Source: Knoxdaviesia capensis
Taxonomy: Eukaryota; Ascomycota; Sordariomycetes; Microascales; Gondwanamycetaceae
Length of the DNA stretch: 64,000 nt
Reading direction: 5' to 3'
NCBI GenBank assembly: GCA_001510575.1
Contig: LNGK01000005.1
Coordinates: forward strand, 3,596,574-3,660,573
Within the stretch, counting starts at the first letter, position 1; each line of letters begins with the position of its first letter. The translations under genes and the position numbers were made by a program. The notes under the pieces were generated by a model, which was not told the DNA's origin, did no database searches, and saw only the letters and a program-made list of their open reading frames with translations. Of this stretch, positions 48,001 to 58,684 are shown in pieces.

Positions 48001-49700
48001 CACGGAATATACTACTTCCAGTTCCTTTTTTCTCATTTCGAATCGCTTAAAAAAAGAAAAAAGAAAAGGAAGTTAAAAATAAGGAGCAAACAGAATTGGC
48101 ACGCCGCGGGCCTGTGCTGTTGGTGACCCTTCGAAGTGAATGTTCCGCATGAATCCGCAATATTACTGTGCTATATGTGCTTTCCCCCGGTTTAATCTTG
48201 ATATCTCGTGGCTTTGCCGCAATACGGCCACGAACATGCCCGCCTCATGTATTTACGTACGAGTCTGGTAGTTGTGCTTGGCCGGCCAGCTTATCTGCTA
48301 TATTCGGGATCCCATTGACGGTGGTGATGGAGTCCACTGAAACCTGCGGAATCTACCGATATCGCCTCCGTGAGCACCACCACACTGGTCGACTCTGCTC
48401 TGGCACTCGTAGGTGTATCGAGTGGCAACCACGTACCTGAAGATAACAGCCCAGCTGACTTTCTTCCTACCTACCCAACATATATAGCCGGTCATGCCTC
48501 CTGCGGCCTGGAGATGCACCCTGTGAGACGGTATGACGGATACGACGGCGTCTCGTCTCTGCTGCCCCCTCCTCCGCCTTCCCCCCTCCCCATATAAACA
48601 AGGCAGCAGAATTAAAGTATCGGGATGCCGGGCGTCCAGGCTGTCTCTGATACGACTGGCAACTTCACGAACAACCCCACGGCGCGAAAAAGGAAGAAGA
48701 AGGTTATCGGTTGAAGGAATGTCCGGATATAAGCAGTTTGGGGGCTTTATTTCCGACAGGCTTCTCTCATGTGAGCCGATGGGTGTACGTAGAGTACTGA
48801 TACGAAGAAGATAAAAGAAAACAGAAAGTCCCTTCTGTTGCTGTAGACAGGGAGAAGCGAGGGGTTGTGATCTCCCGGGAAAGAGATGAGGCATCTGATA
48901 CACGATAGCATGCCGTTCTATTTACTGAGAACACCTGTCCAAGCAGCCGCCCACAAGGGCTCGTAGGGTGCTTTCTCTCCGCGTATCCATGCAGGAGAGA
49001 GACACTATCACTTCAGACGAGCTGCACCAGCGTGACGGTGTCCAGATAACAGCCCACACGTACGAGGGACCTGCATCAACCAGAGGGCAGTGACTGTATC
49101 TTAAATCACGACACCCGCACATACTGTGCACTGTGGGCTTCAGGTGCCAGTCCGGTTCTGCCGGTTGCGTTTACTACTCGTCCATGGACTCACACCGGCG
49201 CCTGGAACAGCGCTCTTGGCTTTCCTGTTTCTGGTCTTCGACGGCCGTTCTGCCGCGATACATCGAACACACCCCTCCAATTTTTGGGTTTGCGGTTTTC
49301 CCCATTTCAGGCTAGACCAAAACAGCCACCCCCCCAAGAAATAGAATATAAATAAATAAATACTTAAAAACCGAGCCAGTCCCTCTTTTGGGAGATCGTC
49401 TAGAACTTTTGTATGTAGCGTCTGAGATGGTCCTCTTTTTTTTTGGGATGGGGAGGGGGGCTCGGGAGGGATCAAACGTGATGCACTCTGTCTAGGAAGA
49501 CGGCCACGAACCGAAGAAAAAAGAAAAACACCTCATGGGAGCAGACAGCACAAGGCGGGAGAGGGGAAAAGCACACGATGCCGCGCTGATGGCGCCAGAC
49601 GCTGGAGGGTGTAAGTCTAGGTGGGATCTCACGCGTTATTGCATCCCAATTTTTTTTTCTTCTTGCTCTTTTTAATCCCGTCTCACCGATCAACCTGCGA

Positions 49701-52613
49701 GGTCGGAACAAGTTAGCTTGTGCCAGAGGCTTGGGGTTAATTCATTCTCCGTCTCTTCTTTTGTTCTGTCTGTGTCTGGGGACCCTATATTACCGGAATT
49801 TATATCCCAGGTGTACCAGGGGAGAGAAACCTGGGCTTGTGCAGCAGTGGGTGGTTTTCCTTTTGCTGGCAAACGTCGCGTGGGTTTGATTGCTGGTGAG
49901 AACATCCGTTATGGTTATGGTCCACTGGGCCCCACGCGCGCCCGTTTCTCGCTTGAGCGCTGTGCGCTGAGATTGACGGGCACAGCACCCAACCGGGGGA
50001 GTGAGTGGCGAGACGAATTACTCAATTTGTTGATGGAGACGGCAGAGTGAGTCCACCCACGCCGAGGTGGGTGACATGGAACCCTAACCCTAAACCGCCG
50101 AGGATATCACTTCCGCTAGTCCCGGCCGGGGACGACTTCATGCCTCTTCCGGGTTCCGGTGTCGGGAGATGCCATACAACAACGCGTTGAACATGTCCCG
50201 AGGTCTGTCCATCTTGTCCCGCCTTTTCTCCCTCGCTTCCCGCCCCGTCGCTTGCTTCGTTCTTGTGCGCAATTATCTGACAACAGGCGTCTTACCCACC
50301 ACCACCACCACCCACCCGATGCTTGGATTCAGGATTTCTTGGAAGTGAGCAGCGGTTGTTTGGTTGGATGACTTGACTTGCATTGGGGGAGGCGATGAAG
50401 TACCCGCTCTATGTGAACTGGGTGTAGGCGGTACATAGGATTGCACGGGAGGATATAATATAAAGTGGAATATTAGACCTGGGGGGAGAAGACTTAATTA
50501 CACGGAATCTAAATCCACGCCCCCCGATTTTGGCTCTCTCTCCACTTTCTGGGTTTTTCGTGCTTGTTCCCTGGTTCTGAGCAATCTATCGACGGACAAA
50601 TTTTATTATTATTATTATTATTATTTATGTTTCTATTCTAACTAACGCTCTCTCTCTCTCTCTCTTGCAGTACCACTCTCTGTGGTTGGTTCTGGCTCTC
50701 ACACCACCCTCCCCCGCCTCTCTCTCTTGTTTCTCTCTCTGCTCCTCTCTTGTGTTCGCCTCCTCCTCACCTTTTCTATCTGACCCTCCCCCCCTCTCTC
50801 TATCTCTCTCACTCGGTTTTGTACCACTGGGGGTCTGGCGTTTTAGTGGCCAGGCCAGGTCTGGTATTACAGAATACCACCTAATTTCCTGTTTTGGCGT
50901 CTCGGTCAGCCGGCGTACACCAATGCAGTTACTTATATATCTGGACGCCTTTTTATTGTATTTTTATATCTAGGCCTTTATTGGGACACTTTCCACGCAT
51001 GATAGTCTTGCCCTATGCAGTTCTGACGCACGTTACTGTACTGTACTGTACAGTACTGTACTCTGCCGCCGTCGTTTGGTACTTCCTGGAGCGTCTGTCC
51101 TGTCTCTGAGGGTTGAAGGAAGCTGAGTTCTTCCAAAAGCCCGGGTTTCCCCTGGTCTGGGTCATCCTGACTTGGTCTCTGCCGTGTTATCTTGGCCTGG
51201 GTGATCTCGGCTTTCTCTTCTGTGCTGTCTTGCCCCCCATTTTGCCCTTCTCTTTCCCCTTCTCCTCAGTTCTGTACTGTACTGTATATGCTCTCCGAGA
51301 GTCCACGTTTACTCTAACTCTTGAACTCACCATTCGCGTCTATACACTACATATTCCCACCTATCATCCTCTCTCAGCCTTCCTCGCGCCTGTTGAATTC
51401 GATATACGTGACAGTCACTGTGCTCTTTCTTGTACTGTATGTATCCCCGTGTTGATCCTCATCCTTCTCGTGCCACCCTGGTATCGACAGAGACATACTC
51501 CCGGGACTCTTTGTACCTATTCTCAATCATCCACCCCCCCCCCCCCCCNNNNNNNNNNNNNNNNNNNNNNNNNNNNNNNNNNNNNNNNNNNNNNNNNNNN
51601 NNNNNNNNNNNNNNNNNNNNNNNNNNNNNNNNNNNNNNNNNNNNNNNNNNNNNNNNNNNNNCCCCCCCCCCCCGTTCTCTCTTTTACACAGGGCCCACGC
51701 ACTCTCTGTCTCTTTCCGCCTCTCTCCCACTCTCCCCGTCAGTCTCTCAACCTTCTTCTCCCCAACCCACTGTCCGTCATTTCCCTTGGCGACTTCTTCA
51801 ATTCCGTGTTTTTCCTTTTTCCTCTCTTTTGATTTTCTTGTTCTCCCCCTTCCCCATTGTATAACCAGAATCAACACGGTCGTGTTGATATCACGGCTTC
51901 TTCTGATTCTTCCCTGTATCGCTCTTCGTCTTGCATCTCCTACTATCACCTCCTCTTCGCGGCTCTTGTGTTTCCCAGCCACACGCATCACACACACACA
52001 TATCTAACTGTGAGTCTGTGATTCCACCCACTACATACACTGCATTGTCAGCTTCCACTACACAGCATATCCAGACGGCCAGACCCAAGTCTGATATCAT
52101 ATCACTGGACCTCTCGCCCCCCCTCCAAACTGTATTTCCTCTTCCTCTCTCTCACCTTTTCTCCCCTTTTGCCACCCAGCTGTCTGCTTTTCCCTTGCCG
52201 CCTCTCTTCTTTCTCCACATAATCTGTGAACAGCCACGCCTCCATGTAATCAACCGTCTTCGTCTATTCCCAGGTTTTGCCTCCATCGATCTCCAATTTC
52301 TTCTCCCTCTCTTATCCCTTCTCCTCTTTTTTTTCTCTCTCCTCCAAATCCGCCTCCTTGACACTTCTCCGTTGTCTCTTCGCGCGTGACCAGCTTGCTC
52401 TGCTTTACACAAGATTCTCACACCTCTCCATATTATTCTAGGTGATATTGGAACCTGTTGATACCCGCCTCTTGATGTCATCTCCATCTGGACCTTTGAG
52501 TATCACCACCCTCGACAACTAGGACAGTTCATTTCCAGACATACAAAATAAATAAACCCAATACTTGTATCTCCAGCGTCTGAGAACGGGCTCTCGTTCT
52601 ACCCCGTTTCAAA
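49701..52613 (+). promoter_or_regulatory. Upstream and leader region of the Clr5 gene
   Basis: The plus strand is increasingly T/C-rich towards 52613. A near-ideal 3' splice site (long CT run then TTGCAG) ends at 50670, and a GTGAGT donor-like site lies at 50046-50051, so an intron in a long 5' leader is possible. There are also a telomere-like AACCCTAACCCTAAACC at 50080-50096, a TTA repeat at about 50602-50623 and a TACTGTA-rich palindrome at about 51034-51061. Several short upstream ORFs exist. Confidence 0.4.
51534..51673. other. Assembly gap inside a poly-C tract
   Basis: Fifteen C bases (51534-51548), 113 N (51549-51661), then twelve C bases (51662-51673). The gap evidently marks a C homopolymer or a structured C-rich repeat that the assembly could not resolve. 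Confidence 0.95.
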
Positions 52614-55163
52614 ATGGGTCCCGAAGACTTCGATCATATCATCATGCCGCGAAATGGCGTGCCGCCATTCCGTTCGCTTCCGTCGCCGTTCTCCGCGTCG
52701 CCTTATGACTTCCATGGACGGTACCTGTACGACTCGCCGGATGGCTGCTCGCCTGCCAACGACAACCTCTCTCCCGGAGCCCCGGCCCAGTCTCCGCCGA
52801 TGACCATGGCCGCCGCCGCCGCAGCCGCTTCGGCCTCGTCATCTCTCTCATTCTCTGCCGGATCCGTTAGCCCGGTTAGCACATCGGCCACCGCGTCAGC
52901 GCCGGCGCGGTATATCGACCCGGCTCTAACTACTAATGTGCCGTTGTACTCGGCCAACGCCGCTGACTCATTCGGATTCTCGTCACCCACGTTCCTGAAG
53001 CCCTTTCTGAACAGCCCGATGTCATCGTCAATGGCTGCTGCCGCCGCTGGTGATCTCTCTCCGTTCGACGATGATTTCACCTCGTCTTCCGCCTCTCACC
53101 CGCTCCTTCATACCACCAGCCACCTCTCTCACCACCCGGCTCACTCTGCATTTACTTCCGCGCACACTCCTCTCAGCGACATCTTCCCGCAAATGCCGAC
53201 GACCACCGCGGCTGCAGCCACCAAACTGACTCCCACCGCGTCCAGCTCTCTTCTCTTCTCCCAGCCCGCCACCCCCTCTCCGTCTCCCTCAGCAAACATT
53301 GTCCTTCCCAGCCGCCCTTCCCCAATGCCGATAAGCTACGACGAGTCTGGATTCATCGAAGAGCTTGACGATGGCGACAACTTGATATCGCCCCCGCAAC
53401 CCAAGGACAAGAAGGCCGAGAAGGCATCATCGTCGAAGTCGGCGTCAAAGCCGTCGGCAAAGTCGAAATCGTCAAAACAGGACCACACCGCCGACTCGCC
53501 TTCCGACTCGGACTCTAACGCCAACGCCACAAAGTCGTGGGCCACTCCGTCCGACTGGGAAATGCAGCGGAAATACATCACGCAACTGTACATCAGCGAG
53601 GACAAGCCGCTCAAGGAAGTCATGGACACCATGGCCACCGAGCACAACTTCTTTGCCACCGAGAAGATGTACAAGATCAAGATCAAGAAGTGGAATCTCC
53701 GCAAGAACCTCCGCGAGGAGGAAGTCAACGCCATCGTGCAGACCGTGGCCCGCCGCGATGCCCAGGGCAAGCAGTCGGCCGTGCAGATTCACGGCAAGGA
53801 CTTTGAACTGACGCAGATCTTCCGCCACGCCAAGAAGAAGGGCCTGTTGACCACCCAGCGCCGGTCCCGCAAGAAGCGTGCGCAGGCTGGCCCCGACACC
53901 GCCGAGGTGCCGTCGTATGTCCGCGTGTACACGCCGCCGCCCGACGAGGACCGCCCCAGCACCGCGGCTGCCGCCATGGCGGCCACAAAGCGCGCGGCAC
54001 CCAGCCCGGTGACCGTCCGGCCGCCCGACAGCTTCCACTACCCCGAGGAGGTCCTCATGATTCTCGGAGACTACCTCGACGACAAGCTGCGCACGGGAGA
54101 GTGGTTCCACACCGCCCACCAATGGCGCAGTCGGCGCCGCGACGCCATGCTGGAGCTTGCGCGGCAGACGAACCTGCCGATGCCGTCGCCGTGTGACTTT
54201 TACAACTACTTCTCGCGCGGGCTCGACGAGCTGTCGCTGCCGGCGTGCTCGATCGACATGGCCACGCGGTCGTTCAACATTGCCTTTGCCACGATGCGCA
54301 ACATCATGGCGCTGGAGGAGCCGCGTCTGCTGATGATGCTGCTGGCGGTCGGCCTGCGGGCCGAGAAGGAGGGCCACGGCCGCGACCTCGGCGACATGAT
54401 GTGGCGCTACGCGCACCAGATCTCGCCGTACTGCTTCGGCAAGAACAGCCCGCTGAACAAGGTGTGGCAGCTGCTGGCCACGTCGTTCGTGCGCAACGAC
54501 ACCGGCCAGACGCTGATCCTCGCGCAGTTCCTGGCCGACCGGCTGCGCAGCCACGCCCACACCATGCACCTGAGCATGATGGACTTCTACCTGTACCAGG
54601 CGGAGATTGAGCGGCTGTCGAGCGGGCGGTCGCCGCGCACCCAGGCCACGCTGACGAGCCTGCTGGACGAGCTGCGGGCGCAGCCGGTGCAGACGCGCGA
54701 CTGCATCCTCGAGCAGCGCAACGTGCAGGGCCTGCTGGCGCGCACGTACACCAAGGAGCACAGCTTCGACGCCGCGCGCATGGCGTACGCCACGCTGCCG
54801 TCGCCGCCGCACGCCATCGAGCTGCACGACCGCGCCAGCCTGCTGTACATGACCGGCCACCTGGAGCACGGCGTCGGCGACTACGCCGCCGCCGCGAACA
54901 ACTGGGAGCGGTGCCTCGAGATCAGCACCCACATCTACGGCGAGCTGAGCAGCAGCGCCATCATCGCCATGCCGTACCTCGCCCGCGCCTACGAGATGAT
55001 GGGCGACCTGGAGAACGCCGCCCGCGTGCGCCGCGACCTGGCCAGCCGCACCGACCTGATCGAAAACAGCCACACCTCCAGCACCGCCGATCTGGCCAAG
55101 ATCATGACCCCGCCCGCGAGCGATTCGGCGTCCCAGGCCAGCCGGTCGCCGTCGGCCTCTTAA
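52614..55163 (+). CDS. Clr5-domain protein with TPR-like C-terminal region (putative regulator)
   Basis: A single exon of 849 codons. The first ~300 residues are disordered, Ser/Ala/Pro-rich with acidic and Lys/Ser-rich patches. The Clr5 domain begins near residue 311 with TPSDWEMQRKYITQLYISE, followed by LKEVMDTMATEHNFFATEKM and YKIKIKKWNLRKNL. A basic segment (TTQRRSRKKRAQAG) may act as nuclear signal. The C-terminal half is alpha-helical with TPR-like repeats (for example ARTYTKEHSFDAARMAYATL, GDYAAAANNWERCLEIS and ARAYEMMGDLENAARVRRDL). Clr5 domains are named after the fission-yeast silencing protein Clr5 and are frequent in filamentous fungi, sometimes with TPR or ankyrin partners; a DNA-binding or regulatory role is assumed, not shown. 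The long non-coding region upstream suits a regulated gene. Third codon positions are strongly GC. Confidence 0.85.
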   Translation: MGPEDFDHIIMPRNGVPPFRSLPSPFSASPYDFHGRYLYDSPDGCSPANDNLSPGAPAQSPPMTMAAAAAAASASSSLSFSAGSVSPVSTSATASAPARYIDPALTTNVPLYSANAADSFGFSSPTFLKPFLNSPMSSSMAAAAAGDLSPFDDDFTSSSASHPLLHTTSHLSHHPAHSAFTSAHTPLSDIFPQMPTTTAAAATKLTPTASSSLLFSQPATPSPSPSANIVLPSRPSPMPISYDESGFIEELDDGDNLISPPQPKDKKAEKASSSKSASKPSAKSKSSKQDHTADSPSDSDSNANATKSWATPSDWEMQRKYITQLYISEDKPLKEVMDTMATEHNFFATEKMYKIKIKKWNLRKNLREEEVNAIVQTVARRDAQGKQSAVQIHGKDFELTQIFRHAKKKGLLTTQRRSRKKRAQAGPDTAEVPSYVRVYTPPPDEDRPSTAAAAMAATKRAAPSPVTVRPPDSFHYPEEVLMILGDYLDDKLRTGEWFHTAHQWRSRRRDAMLELARQTNLPMPSPCDFYNYFSRGLDELSLPACSIDMATRSFNIAFATMRNIMALEEPRLLMMLLAVGLRAEKEGHGRDLGDMMWRYAHQISPYCFGKNSPLNKVWQLLATSFVRNDTGQTLILAQFLADRLRSHAHTMHLSMMDFYLYQAEIERLSSGRSPRTQATLTSLLDELRAQPVQTRDCILEQRNVQGLLARTYTKEHSFDAARMAYATLPSPPHAIELHDRASLLYMTGHLEHGVGDYAAAANNWERCLEISTHIYGELSSSAIIAMPYLARAYEMMGDLENAARVRRDLASRTDLIENSHTSSTADLAKIMTPPASDSASQASRSPSAS

Positions 55164-56920
55164 GCGGCTTCCGCATGTTTTGCCGTCCTGTTTTCCTGAT
55201 GCTCTCTTCGTCTCTTTCTCCCTTGATGTCTTGTGTGTTTCTCTTTTCGTGTCTTGTTCGCTGTCCTCTTCTTCACGGTATGTCGAACCTATTAGGGTTC
55301 AACCCTCTTTTCACGCCTTTATCACGATGTCCGCCAGCTCCTCTCAAGAGCCAGGAAAACCGACACTCACCAAAACCAAACCCCTAGAAAGAAAGGACCG
55401 GGTTTCCTATGTTTTTTTCTTATCCTCTCTGGATTTTTACTCTTTTTCTATTTATTACCGGATGTTGTTATGTGTGGCAGGATGTTGCTTTGTGGTTTTC
55501 CTTGTTTAATGGCTTGCTTGTGGGGAATGTGATTGCTTATTATCTTCTGGGGGGTTCTTCATCCTTTCTGTTCTTGTTCTGTGATTTCCTGTTTCTGCTT
55601 TGAACTTCTTGTTTTCTGTTTTCTGTTGATTCTTCTGTTTTTCTTTTTCTATTTCCTGTCTGTCTATGAAATGGGGGTGTTTGCTTCTTCAGTTATCCTT
55701 TTTTTTGTGTGCCGGCTGTCTCTATCAGAATGTTATTACTTCTGCTTTTTTATATATGTGAAATCAGTTCTTTCTCCTTGCTTTTTGATATCTCCTAGGC
55801 TTCACTATCTATTCCGCATGTCTATCATATGTGTACAGAATATTAAAAATGTAAAGTTAGAGATGATATATCACAACATGGTAATATTTTATTTTGGTAA
55901 TTGCTCTTATATTTGTAGAGTTTACCTATAGCAGACCTGGTGAACTCAATAAAGACTCATGCAAGTAAATACATGCTAGATCCCGTAACTCCGTCCATGT
56001 TTTTCTATTCCCGGATGCCGGGTCTCCCGTTGCAAAACCGCTTCACCACGTCTTCCCGGTACGGAAAACGGAGGGGAAACGGAGTGGAAGGGGAACCAAA
56101 AAGAAAACTTGAAAAAAGGCAAAAATGACACAAGAAAAACAAACCCCAACCATAGGATATAAAAAAAAAACATTCTCCTTCTCCTTTTCTCATCTTCCAG
56201 ATGTGGCAATCTGTGAGCAAGCGTGTTTGTTGTCCATTTGATTGCTGGTGTGTCTATTGTTTGATGGGTTGGCTTGCAGTGAGCACGTGTTATTTAATGC
56301 TCATCCGACGTCTTTTTGCCAGTGCATGGAGTCACCCAATGCACTGGAAGAGCCGGGCGATTGAACAGTACTTTTGTAATATTCGTTCTGATTGTGGATG
56401 GTGATTTCGAAGAGCAGATGCAGCAACAGCAACGCCGCGGTTCTGAGAAGGAAGAGTTTCCTCAATCCCTTCTCTTCAATCTTGAAATAGACGGGAGGGG
56501 GCCAAGGACCCAATTGTGTGCTTCGTCTTCTGCTTAACAGCAAAGTGCACACGGCCTGTGTAGTGCTGTTTTTGGTGGTTCTGGTGTGGCGTGCTATAAT
56601 CTCAAGATCACGCTGGGGGGGATTGTGGAAGAGGACGATGGTAATGAAGATAGCAAAACAGAGAACACGAAAGTGAGTACATGGTACCGCGTTAAGTACG
56701 GTTTACGAAGAGAAAAGTCGGTTAAGGGGGAAAAAATGAATGGGCTTATGATCGCGAGCTAGGAAACGGGAGAAAAGAGACGGTGCTAAGGAAGAACCTG
56801 ATGACGAGAATGGGATTGCATTGCGTTCCCGAGAAGAAGAGTGATGGAGAAGGGGTAGGGATAGGTGCTCAGCGAGGGAAAAGGAGGCCCAGGAGAAAAA
56901 AAAAGACGAGAGAGGCCACT
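55164..56920. other. Intergenic region after the Clr5 gene
   Basis: T-rich 3' sequence (55170-55900) followed by mixed sequence. No recognisable gene on either strand; several short frames encode only Phe/Leu-rich low complexity. Confidence 0.6.
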
Positions 56921-57637
56921 TTAAGGAGCTCTGGCGACGGCAGCAGCAAAAGCAGCGAGAGCGGAGAGATTGGTAGGGTTGGTAAAGATGTGGCTCTCGG
57001 GATCAGACACAATATCAGCAACGGTCGGAGGGCGGTCCTCCTCCTCCTGCTCCTCATCAGCTGCATCATCAATGCAAGCCATAGCAGCAGTCGCAAAGGA
57101 AACAAATGCAACAACTGAAATCACTTGCTTGAACGCAGAGTCCGAAGAGTCCGAAGAGTCCGTCGAATCTGACGAGTCCGCATCATTATCAACACCAACA
57201 GGGAGAGCGGTAGATGGACCACCGGGAGAAAGAAAGGAAGAAGCAGCAACTTCGGCAAAAGCATGATACGAAACGTTTTGGAGAATGCTGCCAAACGCGG
57301 CATCCTGCGCGGATGCGGCCCCCTCCGAGACCTTCCCGGCAGTATTTCTGGCGCCGAGAGATGCAGCCCAAGCAGCCGCTTTCGCCTCCTCGGCAGCAAC
57401 AACGGCAGCAGATTCGCCAGCAATCATGGAGAGAGCAGCGTTGTCGGCTTCAACGGCGTGAGCAAAAGAAGAAGCAGCAGCGTCGGCAGCAGCCTCGGCC
57501 TCCAGAATGAAAGCAGTAATCTCGGCACCGGTGGCGCTGTGAAGAGGCGGCGGGACAGTCGAGAAGAGAGGACGCTGAATCCCCTCCCGCTCGCTGTTCT
57601 CCTTCTCCACAAGCGCCTGGAATTGCCCGCCAGGCTT
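56921..57637 (-). CDS. Ala-rich ORF directly behind and in frame with the TFIIB stop codon (hypothetical)
   Basis: The frame of the TFIIB gene continues open for 239 codons after its TAG (57638-57640) and ends with TAA at 56921-56923. The encoded sequence is Ala-rich and acidic, with a Ser/Asp repeat (DSSDSTDSSDSSDS), one hydrophobic segment (QVISVVAFVSFATAAMACI) and an ordered-looking end (TVADIVSDPESHIFTNPTNL). Codons mostly end in C or T, as in neighbouring genes, so I think it is translated. There is no ATG in any frame of this strand between the TFIIB stop and 57427; the first in-frame ATG (57427) would give a 168-residue protein beginning MIAGESAAVV. Alternatives are stop-codon readthrough, a splice variant joining it to TFIIB, or a separate gene with an unseen first exon. 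No family is recognised. Confidence 0.4.
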   Translation of the reverse strand, partial: KPGGQFQALVEKENSEREGIQRPLFSTVPPPLHSATGAEITAFILEAEAAADAAASSFAHAVEADNAALSMIAGESAAVVAAEEAKAAAWAASLGARNTAGKVSEGAASAQDAAFGSILQNVSYHAFAEVAASSFLSPGGPSTALPVGVDNDADSSDSTDSSDSSDSAFKQVISVVAFVSFATAAMACIDDAADEEQEEEDRPPTVADIVSDPESHIFTNPTNLSALAAFAAAVARAP

Positions 57638-58684
57638 CTAATTGGTCGGGAGATTCTCGAGTTTCCCCCCAGCGGCTATCCACTCCTTCTCAACAAGCCG
57701 GTCGCGCGCAAGGTAGAGGAAGCGGTATGCGGTCTTGATGGTTCCGTCGCTCACGCCGGCCACGGCCGCAATTTCCTTGCAGCTGCGCGGCTCGCCCATC
57801 AGGTGGGAGGCGAGGTAGATGCAGGCCGCAGCCACCGACAGCGGCGAACGGCCAGCGAGCTCCGACACCGAGTTGGTCTTCTGCGCCAGATTGCGAGAAA
57901 TGTTCTCGATCTTCTGCGCGTTGATGAGACCAAGGTGCGAGCAGTACCGCGCGCAGAGCGCCTCGGCGCTGGTCGACGACACGTTCTCGTAGGTGTCGAC
58001 GTTGTTGACCGTTCCAACCATCTTGGTGTTCTCCTTCAGCTTCTGCAGGAAGCTCTCCAGAGCCTTGAAAACCCTCCCAATCTCCTTCTTGCTGACGTTG
58101 GTCAGGTTGAAGATTTCGTGGAACGTGCGGGGCACCTTGGCGTGGCGGCAGGCAATGAAGATACATCCAGCGATGACAACTTCCTGGGGCTTGCCCTTCA
58201 GAACCTTGTGGTCGTCGACTAGCTTGTAGATGTGCTTGGCGGAATCAGACACGGACTTGCCAGTGTTGATGGCATCGCACAGCGTGCTGATTTCCTTGTA
58301 CGCCTGCAGAAGACCCCGCGTAGCCTTATCGGACTGCGTGGCGTTGTTCTGGAGACGCTGGAGAGTGCGCTGGGCGCGGCCGTCTCCAGCGCCAATGCTG
58401 GTCTCCAGCTGCGAGCCGTTGAGGAGAGGGTTGGCAGAGTCTCCGACACGCGACGGGTCGTCGTTGCCTTGGTCGTCGTTGGCGAAGGTACGCCACTCCG
58501 AGCGAGTATCGATGATCTTCTCGCCGACGACCAGTCCGCACGACGAGCAAACCATGTCGCCCGACGAAAATTCCTCCACCAGGTTGGGGGGGATTTCCTT
58601 GCAGTCCGGGCACATGACAATGTTGTCCAGGTCATCGCGGTAGTCGCCGCTCGGGCCGCCGGCATTTCCATCAACGGTCGCCAT
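57638..58684 (-). CDS. sua7: Transcription initiation factor IIB (TFIIB)
   Basis: A single exon of 348 residues, the normal length. The zinc ribbon uses Cys25-x2-Cys28 (MCPDCKEIPP) and Cys46-x2-Cys49 (MVCSSCGLVVGE), followed by the B-reader region with SEWRTFANDDQG. Two cyclin-like repeats follow: the first includes AYKEISTLCDAI, KPQEVVIAGCIFIACRHAKV and TFHEIFNLTNVSKKEIGR, the second SVSELAGRSPLSVAAACIYL and EIAAVAGVSDGTIKTAYRFL. TFIIB bridges promoter-bound TBP and RNA polymerase II and sets the transcription start site in the nucleus. The start codon is the first ATG of a long frame and matches family N-termini. The unusual point is the open frame right behind its stop codon, described in a separate entry. 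Confidence 0.96.
   Translation of the reverse strand: MATVDGNAGGPSGDYRDDLDNIVMCPDCKEIPPNLVEEFSSGDMVCSSCGLVVGEKIIDTRSEWRTFANDDQGNDDPSRVGDSANPLLNGSQLETSIGAGDGRAQRTLQRLQNNATQSDKATRGLLQAYKEISTLCDAINTGKSVSDSAKHIYKLVDDHKVLKGKPQEVVIAGCIFIACRHAKVPRTFHEIFNLTNVSKKEIGRVFKALESFLQKLKENTKMVGTVNNVDTYENVSSTSAEALCARYCSHLGLINAQKIENISRNLAQKTNSVSELAGRSPLSVAAACIYLASHLMGEPRSCKEIAAVAGVSDGTIKTAYRFLYLARDRLVEKEWIAAGGKLENLPTN

Larger units (their letters stand above)
39061..49700. other. Gene-poor region with microsatellites, about 10.6 kb
   Basis: No recognisable gene. Simple repeats interrupt it: CA at about 39376-39392, CA at 40432-40453, CCA at 43481-43507, CT at 45028-45060, GA/GT at 46590-46621 and CA at 47466-47483. 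A stop-poor stretch at 41136-42213 is noted separately. No tRNA signals, terminal inverted repeats or transposase motifs were seen. Confidence 0.55.

Noticed and set aside
53472..55073. A 533-codon minus-strand frame opposite the Clr5 gene
   Set aside because: Mirror of the strongly GC-biased codons of the real gene; its product is Arg/Val/Gly/Leu-rich with no domain.
57263..58222. A 319-codon plus-strand frame opposite TFIIB
   Set aside because: Antisense to the TFIIB coding frame; no recognisable protein.
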